From the NCBI GenBank assembly GCA_013387265.2, contig JABFTP020000165.1:63241954-63305953 (forward strand): a stretch of 64,000 bases of DNA. The letters are read 5' to 3'. A program made the translations under genes and the position numbers. This DNA comes from Cryptolaemus montrouzieri. Its lineage: Eukaryota > Arthropoda > Insecta > Coleoptera > Coccinellidae. This document shows, in pieces, positions 22,886 through 33,910 of the stretch; the stretch's first letter is position 1, and each line of letters opens with the position of its first letter. The notes below the pieces were generated by a model. That model saw only the letters and a program-made list of their open reading frames with translations, ran no database searches and was not told where the DNA came from.

Positions 22886-23496
22886 TTGATGGAATGATTA
22901 TTTGTTGGCGTGAATTTATCATTTTGGAAGGGGTCTACTCTAAAGGCGATACAATAAATTTGGATGGAAAATATATTCCTGGTACTCTTTTAACAGAATG
23001 TAGGTATGTTTGAAAGTTTCAGTGCAAAATGTGATGAGATAATGTGAAAATTGCAGCGACAAATTCGAAATCATTCTCTACTAAATTTATTAAAAATACG
23101 CACGAGACCTTTGGTACATTTCAATAGATCTTGAAATAGTCATAAATATCTAATAAACACATGATTATTCTTTCAAAATAAGAAAAATGAAAAGGTTTGA
23201 ACCTATACATTCATTACATCTTGGTCGGCCACAGCTGTGGCAAGACGGACATCGCTTCCTTCAGAGAGTAGGGAATGAGAATAAAAAGAAACAAAATTTA
23301 AAATTCTTGAAACGCACCCGGCACAACTCAATAAAAATTTGTTCATGAATATTTAGGTTCATTCGAATAATTGGTATTAAAAATTGAGATTCTAAGACCG
23401 TTTCAGTAGATACAGAAGATCAGGTGAACATATTGAAAATTATAGGGCATCCCATTTAAAAAACATAACTTTGATGAGGTGCATGGTTATGGATTA
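22886..23496. other. No gene seen; one perfect palindrome
   Basis: Positions 23228-23241 are the palindrome GCCACAGCTGTGGC, which contains an E-box (CAGCTG). Nothing else is recognisable before the transposon end at 23497. Confidence 0.4.
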
Positions 23497-25297
23497 TACA
23501 GGGTGTTACATAATAGTATGTCACAACTTGAGAAGGTGAATCTACGTGCAATTTTAAGAAAAAAATTTATATAAACATAGGTCCTCAAAAGCTTCGTTAC
23601 GAAGCCACAGGGTGTTGAAATTTCCTGAGAAAAATGTTTTTTCTCAAAATTCCTGCAGTTTTCGAGATATTAAGCCCAAATGTGGAATGAAAGCTATTTT
23701 TTACAGCCTCCATCATTACAAGTCCTAGATTTTAATTGATATCAACGAGATGTTTTCTTTTCCGACGCCATGTCTCCTTTTGCCCTTTAAAACTTTGCAG
23801 TACGCCACTGATCAGCGTACAATCAATTTTCGTCATCTTCGCTCAATTTAGAAACTTTTTTGACACTTGTAATGTTTTCGTAGCTCCAACCGTTTTTGAG
23901 TGAAAAATTATTGAATTTGAATTGTATGTTATTCGCTAAATAGAAAAAAAATAATAGAAATACTATTAAATAATAAGTAATGCCAAAAATTTGCTTTCAT
24001 TTTGATAGCTCGTCTTCTGAGACTCAATTATACTCATTCAATATCAGAATAAAAAAAGAACAATTAAAAACTAAATAAATTGCTGAAGTGTCCTCCATCT
24101 GCAAGAATACAGGCCTCCGTCCTTCTTCGCATATTATCACGCACTCTTTAAAATATTTCTGGGGTATTTTTTATCGTGTCACAAAAGTTTATTATTCGAT
24201 TTCTCAATTCTTCTACAATGTTCACTGGAGTGGTATAAACTAAACGTTTGACATATCCCCATAAGAAAAAGTCTAAACTATTTAAGTCTTGGGACCTAGG
24301 AGGCCATCGGTTGTTGAATGTATTATTCAAGAATTCCCTAACTTCTCCACTAAAATGTGCTGGTGCCTCGTCATGCAAGAACCACATTATGTTTCTCACC
24401 AAGTGGCACATCCTCGAGCAATAAAGGTAACTCAAGAAATTGCCGATTAGCGGGACCGTTTAGTTTTGAGGCACAGAAATGGCAAAATCAAATAATTTCC
24501 AATTATTCCGACCCAGACATTCAGTGAGAATTATTCTTGATGATGAGATTATTCAATCAAATGGGGGTTTTTCTTAGCCCAATAATTATTATTGTGAAAA
24601 TTTGTGATAGCAGTTCTCGAAAAGTTAGCTTCTAAATTATTTCATTATGAAATTGAGCATTTTCTCTAACTTTATCTGAGAAAAATCGGGAGAAATTCAG
24701 TCTTTTGGAAAGCGCACCTGATATAATCGCCTAGCATCTCTTGTGTTTCCGTCAGTCAGACCGTACATGTAATAGATATCAGCCAATTAGCCTTTTTTCT
24801 CACAGCAAAAGCTTCAAAAGTTTTAAAACTAATCGTTAATTTAATAGACAATTCGAGCAGACGCTGGTTCAACTTAAGCAATTGTCAAAATGAACAAATA
24901 AATGAAAAGAATCAAAGTCTACTAGTCATTTTTTAAATTAGAAGTGCTTTCAATTCAGCGAATCCATACAATCCTTTAATAATTTTTTGCTCGAGAACGG
25001 TTGGAGATATCAAAAAATTACAGATGTCAAAAAAGTTTTCAAATTGAACGAAGATGACGAAAGTTGATTGTACGCTGAACTAAAATTTAGGACATGTAAT
25101 GATGGAGGCTGTAAAAAATAGATTACATTCAAAATTTGGGCTGAATATCTCAAAAACTGCAGGAGTTTTGTAGAAAAAACCAATTTGTTTCCTGTAGCTC
25201 CGTAACGAACCTTTGCGGATCTATGTTTGTATGAACTTTTTTTCTTAAAATTGCACGTTGTGACAAATTGTGACATACTATTATGTAACATCCTGTA
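23497..25297 (-). mobile_element. Mariner-like element with CAGGGTG ends, copy 1
   Basis: The ends are inverted repeats of about 230 bp: TACAGGGTGTTACATAATAG with TATGTCACAACTTGA at the left, and the inverted TATTATGTAACATCCTGTA at the right. The same ends bound 38131-40199. The transposase lies on the minus strand from about 24775 to 24070. Length is 1.8 kb, with an internal deletion relative to the second copy. Confidence 0.85.
24070..24775 (-). pseudogene. Mariner-like transposase, internally deleted
   Basis: The N-terminus reads TDGN, then RRLYQVRFP, and after a deletion there is FSR.. and the catalytic region IMWFLHDEAPAHFSGEVREF (second Asp), then RWPPRSQDLNSLDFFLWGYV (third Asp; Pro-to-Gln in SPD), KRLVYTTPVNIVEELRNRI. 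The family belongs to the IS630-Tc1-mariner superfamily. An open frame of 95 codons at 24148-24435 is the longest piece. The first-Asp region is largely lost. Confidence 0.85.
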
Positions 25298-25359
25298 TGA
25301 ACTCCTAGGAAAATTTGTTAGAATGAAGAAATTAAGTAATAATGACTAATATTCAACCT

Positions 25360-26300
25360 TTGTTTATTTGAGATAAAAAACACAAGGTTTAACTTTAATC
25401 TACACTTTATTTGAAAAAAATTCGACGACGTTTCGCTGACACAGCAGCTTTATCAAGAATGACAAACAGAATGAAGAGTATGGTATTATAAACAAATCGT
25501 AGAACAAGTTGGATGAATAACAGGAAAATCCACGCCGAGCCATTGTACAGTTAGTATGAAAGGTAATAAAAACTAATTAAACAAGTTAAGTAGGGGTGAA
25601 TAATTCACATCTACCTGCTCATTCAGAAGCTTGTCCGAATGTTTGTATCTATTCATTTCTAATGCTTCTAGGAGATCTTATTTTAAACTTTTGATTTTAT
25701 ATGTAATATGTCAACGTTTTTATTGAATAAATTGTTTTCTTCTATTAAGTGGTTTGAATAATTTGAATCAGATTTATTTTTATCGAAGCTACGTTTATGT
25801 TCGGATGTTCTCATACCAAAACTCCTATAGGTCCTACCGATATAAATTTTATCACAAGAACCGCAATTGAGTTTGTAGATTCCTGATTTACTTGATTTTT
25901 CAACACGAGATTTATTATTTTTAATATGTTTACCTTAGTTATTAGGAGTTTTGAAAGCTATATTAAGATTTTGTTTGACGAGAAAGGATTTAATATTTGT
26001 ACTTGCAGAACCGCAGAATGTTAAACTGTTGAATATTTTATAGTCTTTATGAATAGGATATACTTCATTCATTGCTTTCTGATACAGTTTTTACGAATGA
26101 TTAGATCTATCATATCCGGATTATATGAATTATTAATGGCTATCTGTTTGATGATGTTTAACTTTTTATTATAATCTTCTACTGATAAAGGTAAATTGAA
26201 ATCTAACCTAACCGATGTACCATGCTGTTTAAAGCTGCAACTTTGTGTTGAATTGGATGTAATGAGTAGTTATGTATAATTGTATCAGTATGTGTTGGTT
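25360..26300 (-). pseudogene. Penelope-like element family B, endonuclease copy
   Basis: Read on the minus strand this copy mirrors 31840-32700. It carries the linker HKVAAL.., a frame SLTFCGSASTNIKSFLVKQN, the GIY-YIG core with LNCGSCDKIYIGRTYRSFGM, SEHKRSFDKNKSDSNYSNHL, EALEINRYKHSDKLLNEQVD, then the family B terminus with a hammerhead-like core. Multiple frameshifts are present. The RT is absent apart from the last linker residues near 26290. Confidence 0.85.
25430..25456 (-). ncRNA. Hammerhead-like ribozyme core, PLE family B
   Basis: On the minus strand: TTGATAA, one base, GCTG...CAGC hairpin, GAAACGTCGTC. The 3' side GAAAC-GUC-GUC fits a hammerhead stem III of two pairs ending in a GUC cleavage triplet. 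C3 and G8 of the consensus are U and A, a compensatory pair. The copy at 32579-32605 (plus) has TTGATAG. Confidence 0.5.
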
Positions 26301-27550
26301 TACGAAAGACCGAAATGGAAATTTATTTTCAACGAAAATGAAGTAAAATATAATTTATACTTATCCGCAATTTCAAGTCATTGTGTAATCACTGAAATCT
26401 TGGAAAATGAAGAAATCCCCAGATCAATTCCAAACGAAAAAGATAATTGCGATTTGATTTCACCAATAAGTTTTCCTCGAAAATCAGGGACGGAGATGAA
26501 GGACTCATTTTACCCTATTTGCAGTATTTTGCATAGCTGCCATAGTAGAATATCAAAAATGGGACACCCTGTTGAACACACTATATCACACGTGTTTTTG
26601 ATAAAGTCAATTCACCCCAAAATTTGAGACAAATTCCTTGTTCGACATTTTTATCCGTTGTTAAAATTGCCAAGTTAGCAACAACAGAAATTTAGACAAT
26701 CGTTTCAAACAGATTTTTCAAATAATAGTTTTGCTTGATGATGGCTCTTCATCAAGTGAATCCTCCCAAGTTCACACGACAGAACGTCCAATTAGTCTAT
26801 CCTGAAAGGACTTAAACCCCAGTGGAACCCGTCTGAAACAATAATACAGAGGAAACGTAACACAGGTGTGGTCACAGCATCAAGAGTATTCTTCTCAACT
26901 AACTCGCAGCCGACATCATTTATTTCGCAGGACGAACGACGACTATCCACAAATCCACCAACCATTTCCTGTCTTTCTTGAAGACGTATGTCGGACATCC
27001 GACGATCTTGATTTATGTTGTAACACGTTTCCGTTTACGCGGAAACGAAAGAAGCTTTCCCGGTTGTTGCCTCCGCAAAGGTAAAGGCAACTTCATACTT
27101 GGAACGGCATAGTCGGATGGAGGCCTAATGTGATGCATGTGTTGTTTTCCGGGATCCATTTAGATCCAGTAGACTGAATCGTGTTGGACTAAGTGCACGG
27201 GAGTCTAGGTTGCGGTGCGACGGTGCAGCCGGTGCCAAGGGAGATAGGGCGATCTGTCCCGTTGGCAGAATTGCAGATGTTTGGCGAAGAAGCAAATCCG
27301 ATTATAGCGAGAATTGTCTCGTGATTTTGCTTCCTCAGTGACACCTGTCATAAATTGTATTATTTGTGGAGCGATTCAATGAAATTATATTATTTTGATT
27401 TCGAAGGAAGGCAGACCTTCAAACCGATGGTTATTTATTTGTTAACATTTACTTTTGACTGATTTCAACAATGGATTTCGATAGTTAAGTCCTTTTATAG
27501 TATCTAGAGTTAAGGGAAAGAATGTGCTAACTATATTTATCTGTAATAAA
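26301..27550. other. Mixed repeat and CpG-rich single-copy sequence
   Basis: 26600-26715 is a copy of the dispersed repeat also at 1295-1395 and 53090-53290. 26860-27350 is CpG-rich and contains several perfect short hairpins (27027-27046, 27066-27091, 27289-27333) and a splice-donor-like CAAAG-GTAAAG at 27075-27085. It could be a promoter or 5' untranslated exon, but there is no direct evidence. Confidence 0.35.
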
Positions 27551-28114
27551 AACAAGTACTATGTTTTAAGGAATTTTACTTAATAATTGCGATTCGTAAC
27601 GCGTTTCACTACACCGTAGTTTCTTCAGACGAATGAATTTACAGAAAAATATAAATGAGAATATAACTATAAATGTTCTTGAGTAACTAAAAGCTTAGTG
27701 GGTTGCTTCTTCTTAAGTGGTTATTGATGACAGGTATATCCAATAGAATTAAGGAATAGATTGCTCTTTGAAGAAATTCAATAGAGGTGAAGGGCTTAAA
27801 TCAACTTGTTCATTGATGAGTCTACCTGAGTGTTTGTATTTATTTATTTCTAAAGTTTCCCAAAGATCTACCTTCCAATATTTATTATCTGTATGTAAAA
27901 TTTCAAACTGTGGGTCGAAAGAATGATTATTTTCTAAAGATGATTCGCGTAATTTGAATCTGATTTTTATTTGAAAAACTGCGTTTATGTTCCGATATTC
28001 TAATATTATTTTTTTGTTCTACTAAGTAGAAATGATCACAGTCATTGTAATTCAATTTGATTTATTGTTTTATCATGGTTTGGTTCTTATTATTTATATA
28101 TTTGCCTAAATTAT
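27551..28114 (-). pseudogene. Penelope-like element family A, minus arm of a head-to-head pair
   Basis: The minus strand carries the endonuclease tail (SDSNY, LWETLEINKYKHSGRLINEQ, VDLSPSPLLNFF) and the family A terminus with the hammerhead-like core at 27603-27628. It is the inverted counterpart of 28137-28720. Frameshifts interrupt the reading near 27940 and 28000. Confidence 0.85.
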
Positions 28115-28136
28115 TATTAGCTTTCCAAACTTATGA

Positions 28137-28790
28137 TAATTTAGGCAAATATATAAAAAATAATAAAACCAAATCAGGTAAAACAATAAATCAGGTATTT
28201 ATAGATTAAATTGCAATGACTGTGATAATTTCTACATTGGTAGAACACATAGAGATTTTATTAGAATTAGAATATCGGAACATAAACGCAGTTTTTCAAA
28301 TAAAAATCAGATTCAAATTACGCGAATCATCTCTTAGAAAATAATCATTCTTTCGACCCACAGTTTGAAATTTTGCATACAGATAATAAATATTGGAAGG
28401 TAGATCTTTGGGAAACCTTAGAAATCAATAAATACACTCAGGTAGACTCATCAATGAACAAGTCGATTTAAGCCCTTCACCTCTATTGAATCTCTTCGGG
28501 GTGCAATCTATTCCTTAATTTTATTGGATATACCTGTCATAAATAACCACTTAAGAAGGAGCAACCCAATAAGCTTTTAATTACTCAAGAACATTTATAG
28601 TTATATTCTCATTTATATTTTTTCTGTATATTCATTCGTCTGAAGAAGCTACGGTGTAGTGAAACGCGTTACGAATCGCAATTATTAAGTGAAATTCGTT
28701 AAAACACAGTACTCGTTTTTTATCATTGATAATGGAATTTTACCAAGTAAAAGCCTCCCAAATTCAAATATACTTATCTGGTGAGTAGTA
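28137..28790 (+). pseudogene. Penelope-like element family A, plus arm of a head-to-head pair
   Basis: The plus strand reads NLGKYIKNNKTKSG, then LNCNDCDNFYIGRTHRDF, SEHKRSF, LLENNHSFDPQFEILHTDNK, LWETLEIN and VDLSPSPLLNLFG, then the terminus with the hammerhead-like core at 28640-28665 and the CCTCCCAAATTCAAATA end. Together with the minus arm it forms a palindrome of about 1.17 kb. Confidence 0.85.
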
Positions 28791-29539
28791 GGGAGTGATT
28801 CAATTCCAGTTGACTTCTGATAGTGGTGAAATTTGGGGTTTTATTTAATAATACCGGTGACATATTTATTTTGTGGAAATCCATTTCAAACTATGAAAGA
28901 GAAAACATACTTTTATCAGTTTTCCACATTTATTCGTTAATACACAACCTATTTGGACCCTTCAGTTATTTTCAAGTGCTACTTACTTGGATTCAAAGAT
29001 GACGAACAAGGTATATTCCTTCTTAAATGATACGTAGTAGAAAATTCTTGATTTGAATTATGAGGATTGCGAATAATACTTCGTGAAAAATATAACTGTA
29101 TTAGATGAAAGAATGAGTTTCCAACTAAAATACAGTGCTAGCTATTTTCTTATATACAGGGTGATTCACTAGTGGCGTGGTGCTCTGTAGTATTTAGAAA
29201 GTAAGAATCTACTTCAGCAATTTATTTTGAAGTAGAAAGGGTGTCCAATTTTTATAAAAAAATCTTGGGAAGTTTTGGTTAGTAGTTTCTTCAAAATATT
29301 TTTTCCGTAAAATGAAAATAGGCTCTCACATCATCGCATGCTCCTTCGGCCAGCGAGGATGAATCATTTTTCTTCCCTTTTCTTATTGCCCAAGGATAGC
29401 ATTATTGATGAATTGAAATAGATTATCCTCATTATATACAGGAGTGATTCAAAAAAATTATTGAATATTGTAATTTTAAAAATACAATATCTTGATTTTT
29501 TCAAATGGAATATCCTGTATTTTATTATTCATGTCAACG
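28791..29539. other. Non-coding, transposon-end sequences
   Basis: A TATACAGGGTGATTCACTAG end lies at 29154 and a TATACAGGAGTGATTC end at 29438, with ATCCTGTATTTTATTA near 29511. They resemble ends of the mariner-type repeats, but I could not define a complete element. Confidence 0.4.
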
Positions 29540-30128
29540 CATAAAATATTATGCCATATTTTTGCAGAAGTAACCTCATTTTTATGTTATGAGTCCATGG
29601 AGTTTCGGTGCAACCGGTTTCATGAAGGACCTGCTCGGTTTTTCGGTTGGGAGTTCTTTCAGGAAACTTTTTAGATATTTTTGGAAAACGGGAGTAGGAT
29701 AATGCTTGAATTGTATTATGGACTCATTTTCCAAAAAATCGTTCATGTTTGATATGTATGTGGGGCGTGGGATTATGACAGAGGCACTTGATTTGTCTGC
29801 TTTTGTGGCGAGGATGTAATTTTCTGCTATTTCTTCGTTTGATTGATCTGATGTTTGGTTGGGCGATTTTTGGTTTAGTGAAATTATTGTTATCTGAGTT
29901 TTTTGGGGCGATGGTTGATTCAACTGCTAATATTTCTTCAATATTATTATTATTAGGAGTTTGACAAAATTTGTGACCTTTTTGTGAGAGAACAATTTCA
30001 GAGGAGATGAGACAAGTGTTGGAAAAGTGAATAACTCGCTCACCAAATTTGATGTGCGAATCATTATGACGACCTGTATGAGATGGAACTTGAAATTGTG
30101 TTAATGTGAGGTTATATAATTTTTGCAT
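29540..30128 (-). pseudogene. Penelope-like element, N-terminal RT region
   Basis: The minus strand opens with MQKLYNLTLTQFQVPSHTGR and reads VLSQKGHKFCQTP and EILAVESTI, the conserved N-terminal stretch of PLE proteins (LS.G..F.PTP, .VE..I). After a frameshift at about 29840 it continues with ENYILATKADKSSASVIIPR, the counterpart of the ILPADKG.A.V segment, then SNMNDFLENESI, a KHYPTPVFQKYL block and VAPKLHGL, the counterpart of APRLYGLPK. It ends before motif A. The family is uncertain because no terminal repeat is attached. Confidence 0.78.
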
Positions 30129-30495
30129 CGTCTTTTATATATTTTGTGAATGTATATGCTGATAATATTTCTTACAGTATCATACATAATATCAGATTTT
30201 ATTGGGTGAAAAATTGAAGATAATACTGAGTGCAGTACCTACCTTAATATAATGTTTGAGAATGTGACGCTACCTGAATAGAAATTTGTCTTCTACATGA
30301 ATACATGTTCTTTATCATCTTTTCTTTCAGACTAAACATCTTCTCATCTTCAAGACAATTACAAATTTTCCTAAACTTTGTTGATGATATTCATTCGAAA
30401 ATTAAATTTGAACTAGAAAAGAAATAAACAATCAAACAAATTTTTAGATTTGAATATTTTTAAACTAAACAATCTTCTTACCTTCGATATATATA
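30129..30495. other. No gene seen
   Basis: AT-rich sequence between the PLE fragment and the inverted-repeat element at 30496. Confidence 0.4.
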
Positions 30496-31102
30496 CGGTG
30501 GTCCACGAAAAATCGGAAATGCTTTCATTACCTATAACTTGCACAATTATTAAGTTAGACCTTTCATTGTAGATTCTTTGGAATGACAAAGGATGATAAA
30601 ACACAAGATTTGTCATCAAATTTCGGTTTTCGGCACAATTATAAATAGCCGACAGGTTCAAAGGTATACTACATTTTCAATTCGCTGGAAAATTTTGTCT
30701 TCATGGAATATTAGATATTGAATATCCATAAAAATTGAAGAAACTGTGAAGCGAAGAAAATTCCAATTTTGTATGCGAAGCGCAGATTGGAATTTCGTTT
30801 CACCTCATAACTTCCAAGATCGTCTCTTCTAGACTCAATCGGGAGTAAAGAAGTTGAAACATACGAATATCGTCCTAAAACTGTAATTTTTATTCAATTC
30901 GAGATTGCTGCCCGACCGAAGATACAACATTTTGTCTTTGAGCATGTCGGCCATTTTGAAAAGTACGGAAAATTAAATTTGATGACAATTATTGTATTCC
31001 ATCATCTTTTGGCATTCCAAAGAATCTGAAATGAAAGCTCTAACTTGATTATTGTGGAAGTTATTGGTTATGAAAGCAATTTCGGTTTTTCGTGGACCAC
31101 CA
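30496..31102. mobile_element. Miniature inverted-repeat element with TA target duplication
   Basis: The ends are CGGTGGTCCACGAAAAATCG and its inverted counterpart CGGTTTTTCGTGGACCACCA. Inverted similarity extends over about 150-200 bp on each side (for example TTGTCATCAAATTT against AAATTTGATGACAA). It is flanked by TA on both sides, the target of Tc1/mariner transposases. The interior has no coding capacity. Length is 607 bp. Confidence 0.85.
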
Positions 31103-31699
31103 TATAAGTATTAAAACCTACCTACACAGACTTTTGCATTCCTTCTGATTAGCTACCTTAAATTTTATAATCAACAAAGCTTTCACATCACCAGTTCAAA
31201 TCAAAATAAAGAAATTTCATTTGTTAAAACTATCGAAAAAATTCTCCCTCAATGATAGAAAAACTTGTGCTTAAAAAACGTTTGCAAAGAGCTTTTAACA
31301 TTATTCATCCTCAAAGTAGTTCTGACGGCCACACAAATCAATATTACTTATTAACCAATTTCGACCCAATTTTTGAAAAAAAACACAAATAACATCCAAA
31401 TCCCCAAAGTAAAACTAGCCTACAAATTCACAATCAAACTATCGAATATATTTTTCAATGCCAAAGATAAAAGTCATTCATTTTGACCATATTCATTGTT
31501 CATATTTGAGGAAGTCGCCAATATTAAATTCAAACGGAAATCAAATTCTAGGTTGATTTTAGTAAAATATGGTTCTTTGTCTTCTTAGAACATCCATGAA
31601 AAACACAACAACTTCAGGAGTGCCAACGCCATGAGGTAAAAAAAATATTTCGATTTCAGCTGAACATCAGAATGAGAAAAATTCATCAAGCTACTTTTT
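31103..31699. other. No gene seen
   Basis: AT-rich unique-looking sequence. No shared repeat or motif was found. Confidence 0.4.
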
Positions 31700-31838
31700 T
31701 ACCAATTCTTGGAATATTTTTAGGATCAATATGTCATATTATTTTATTTTTTTTTATTTTCTGTTTAATATTATTCATAAAAATCTCTGCTAAAAGTGGA
31801 CTCAAAGGATTTCCCATGATCAAACCATCGGTTACTCA
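31700..31838 (-). pseudogene. Penelope-like element family B, inverted RT piece
   Basis: On the minus strand it reads TDGLIMGNPLSPLLAEIFMN followed by NI, the RT block after motif B. It is joined at about 31838 to plus-strand linker and endonuclease sequence of the same family, so the 5' part is inverted. The plus-strand open frame across it is an artefact. Confidence 0.8.
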
Positions 31839-32705
31839 ATTTACCTTTATCAGTAGAAGATTATAATAAAGAGTTAAACATCATCAAACAGATAGCCATT
31901 AATAATTCATATAATCCGGATATGATAGATCTAATCATTCGTAAAAACTGTATCAGAAAGCAATAAATGAAGTATATCCTATTCATAAAGACTATAAAAT
32001 ATTCAACAGTTTAACATTCTGCGGTTCTGCAAGTACAAATATTAAATCCTTTCTCGTCAAACAAAATCTTAATATAACTTTCAAAACTTCTAATAACTTA
32101 GGTAAACATATTAAAATAATAAATCTCGTGTTGAAAAATCAAGTAAATCTGGAATCTATAAACTCAATTGCGGTTCTTGTGATAAAATTTATATCGGTAG
32201 GACCTATAGGAGTTTTGGCATAAGAACATCTGAACATAAACGTAGCTTCGATAAAAATAAATCTGATTCAAATTATTCAAACCACTTAATAAAAGAAAAC
32301 CATTCATTCAATAAAAACTTTGACATATTACATATAAAATCAAAAAGTTTAAAATTAGATCTCCTAGAAGCATTAGAAATAAATAGATACAAACATTCGG
32401 ACAAGCTTTTGAATGAGCAGGTAGATGTGAATTATTCACCCCTACTTAACTTGTTTAATTAGTTTTTATTACCTTTCATACTAACTGTACAATGGCTCGG
32501 TGTGGATTTTCCTGTTATTCATCCAACTTGTTCTACGATTTGTTTATAATACCATACTCTTCATTCTGTTTGTCATTCTTGATAGAGCTGCTGTGTCAGC
32601 GAAACGTCGTCGAATTTTTTAAAATAAAGTGTAGATTAAAGTTAAACCTTGTGTTTTTTATCTCATTTATATCATGGATCTACATCAAGTAACGGCCTCC
32701 ACAAT
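31839..32705 (+). pseudogene. Penelope-like element family B, linker, endonuclease and 3' terminus
   Basis: The reading is LPLSVEDYNKELNIIKQIA, SYNPDMIDLIIRKN, then KYSTV, SLTFCGSASTNIKSFLVKQN, LNCGSCDKIYIGRTYRSFGI with SEHKRSFDKNKSDSNYSNHL, HSFNKNFDIL, LLEALEINRYKHSDKLLNEQ and YSPLLNLFN. Two or three frameshifts interrupt it. The terminus carries a hammerhead-like core (32579-32605), and the family end reads ATCATGGATCTACATCAAGT, then GGCCTCCACAATT. The terminus is present and the endonuclease is nearly complete. Confidence 0.88.
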
Positions 32706-33910
32706 TAAAAAAAAAACTTGTTGTGAAATTACCGATTAGAATCGCGAATAAAAAATCTTTAGCCGCGAATATAGGAATTGTAACACATTTTTATCAACCG
32801 CGAATAGTTTTCACTATAAGGATTTTTTATTGTATTTATATCTTGTATACTATTAGACGTAACTCAGAGTTACTTGTTTTCAATTCCTTCATTTAAAAAA
32901 TGTTGGGTCGCATTTAACTCAACTTTAAGCTCTCCATCGATCGCCAGAGTTGGAATATGCTTCTTGGATTTATCACCTTGAATATATATTACAAATTAAA
33001 CCTATATTGGAAGATTTTATGTTAATTGCTGAATAGTTCGTGACGTTAGCTTATAGGCCTCTATGTTCCTAACCGTAGTTGCTGAAACTTGGGGGGATAC
33101 AAAGGGAAAAGCTCAAGATTCATCAGCGAAGAACACGATCTTGAATTCAAGTCATACCCTATCGGGACGCCACAACCCTTCCACACCGACATACGTTCAG
33201 CGCTTATAAATCATCTAAGAAGGCTGCAATACATCACGAACGGACGACCGGTAATAAATAAATACGCATCTGACCCAAAACATAAACAATAAGTCATAGG
33301 AATTGCGGCCCGTCGCCGACGACGGAGGCGAAATATTCGCACAGAAGCGACGTCCCGTCCGCGTAGGTATAATTTATCGACGGAGATGTCAACGAGATTC
33401 CTCAAAACGACACGCGAAAGGTTTCGTATTGACGCGTTACTAGAGCAACAGCTTCGATGTGAAACTTTGAGGAAAAATTAACTATAAATTGTAATTTTTT
33501 TTAGTATTCAGACAAGAGAATATCTATGTTCTTTAGTTCTTCCGAAATCACAAACCTTCAAATTCTAAATTGCGCCCAGAAAATAACGCGCAATTTGTAA
33601 AGACATCTCTGAAACGAAATAACTATCAGTGAAAATTGTATTGAGCCTTCGTGTATTGATTCAATTGTTGAGTCATCTTCTGTAGCAATATTTCAAACAA
33701 AGCGAGCTTTTCTTTATAAGCACTTCAATACTTGTTTGAAATTTAAAAAAACAGATTGAATGTGAATAACTTAAACCAGAAAACTCACCATTCAATAAAT
33801 TTATCACACAATGCTTCGAAAAGTATCAGGAATTAGGCAATAAAACACAAAATACTTTTTTATTCAAATTTATGAATGTACACATTTTTGTTCGATATTT
33901 TTATCTAACC
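32706..33910. other. No firm gene; CpG-rich tract at 33290-33430
   Basis: A 67-codon frame at 33089-33292 precedes a CpG-dense tract (CCCGTCGCCGACGACGGAGG). No protein family is recognised. A short shared motif (GGAATTAGGCAATAAAACAC) at 33829 resembles sequences at 52550 and 61630. Confidence 0.35.

Noticed and set aside
31672..31866. 64-codon plus frame rich in Phe and Ile
   Set aside because: It is antisense to the inverted PLE reverse transcriptase piece.
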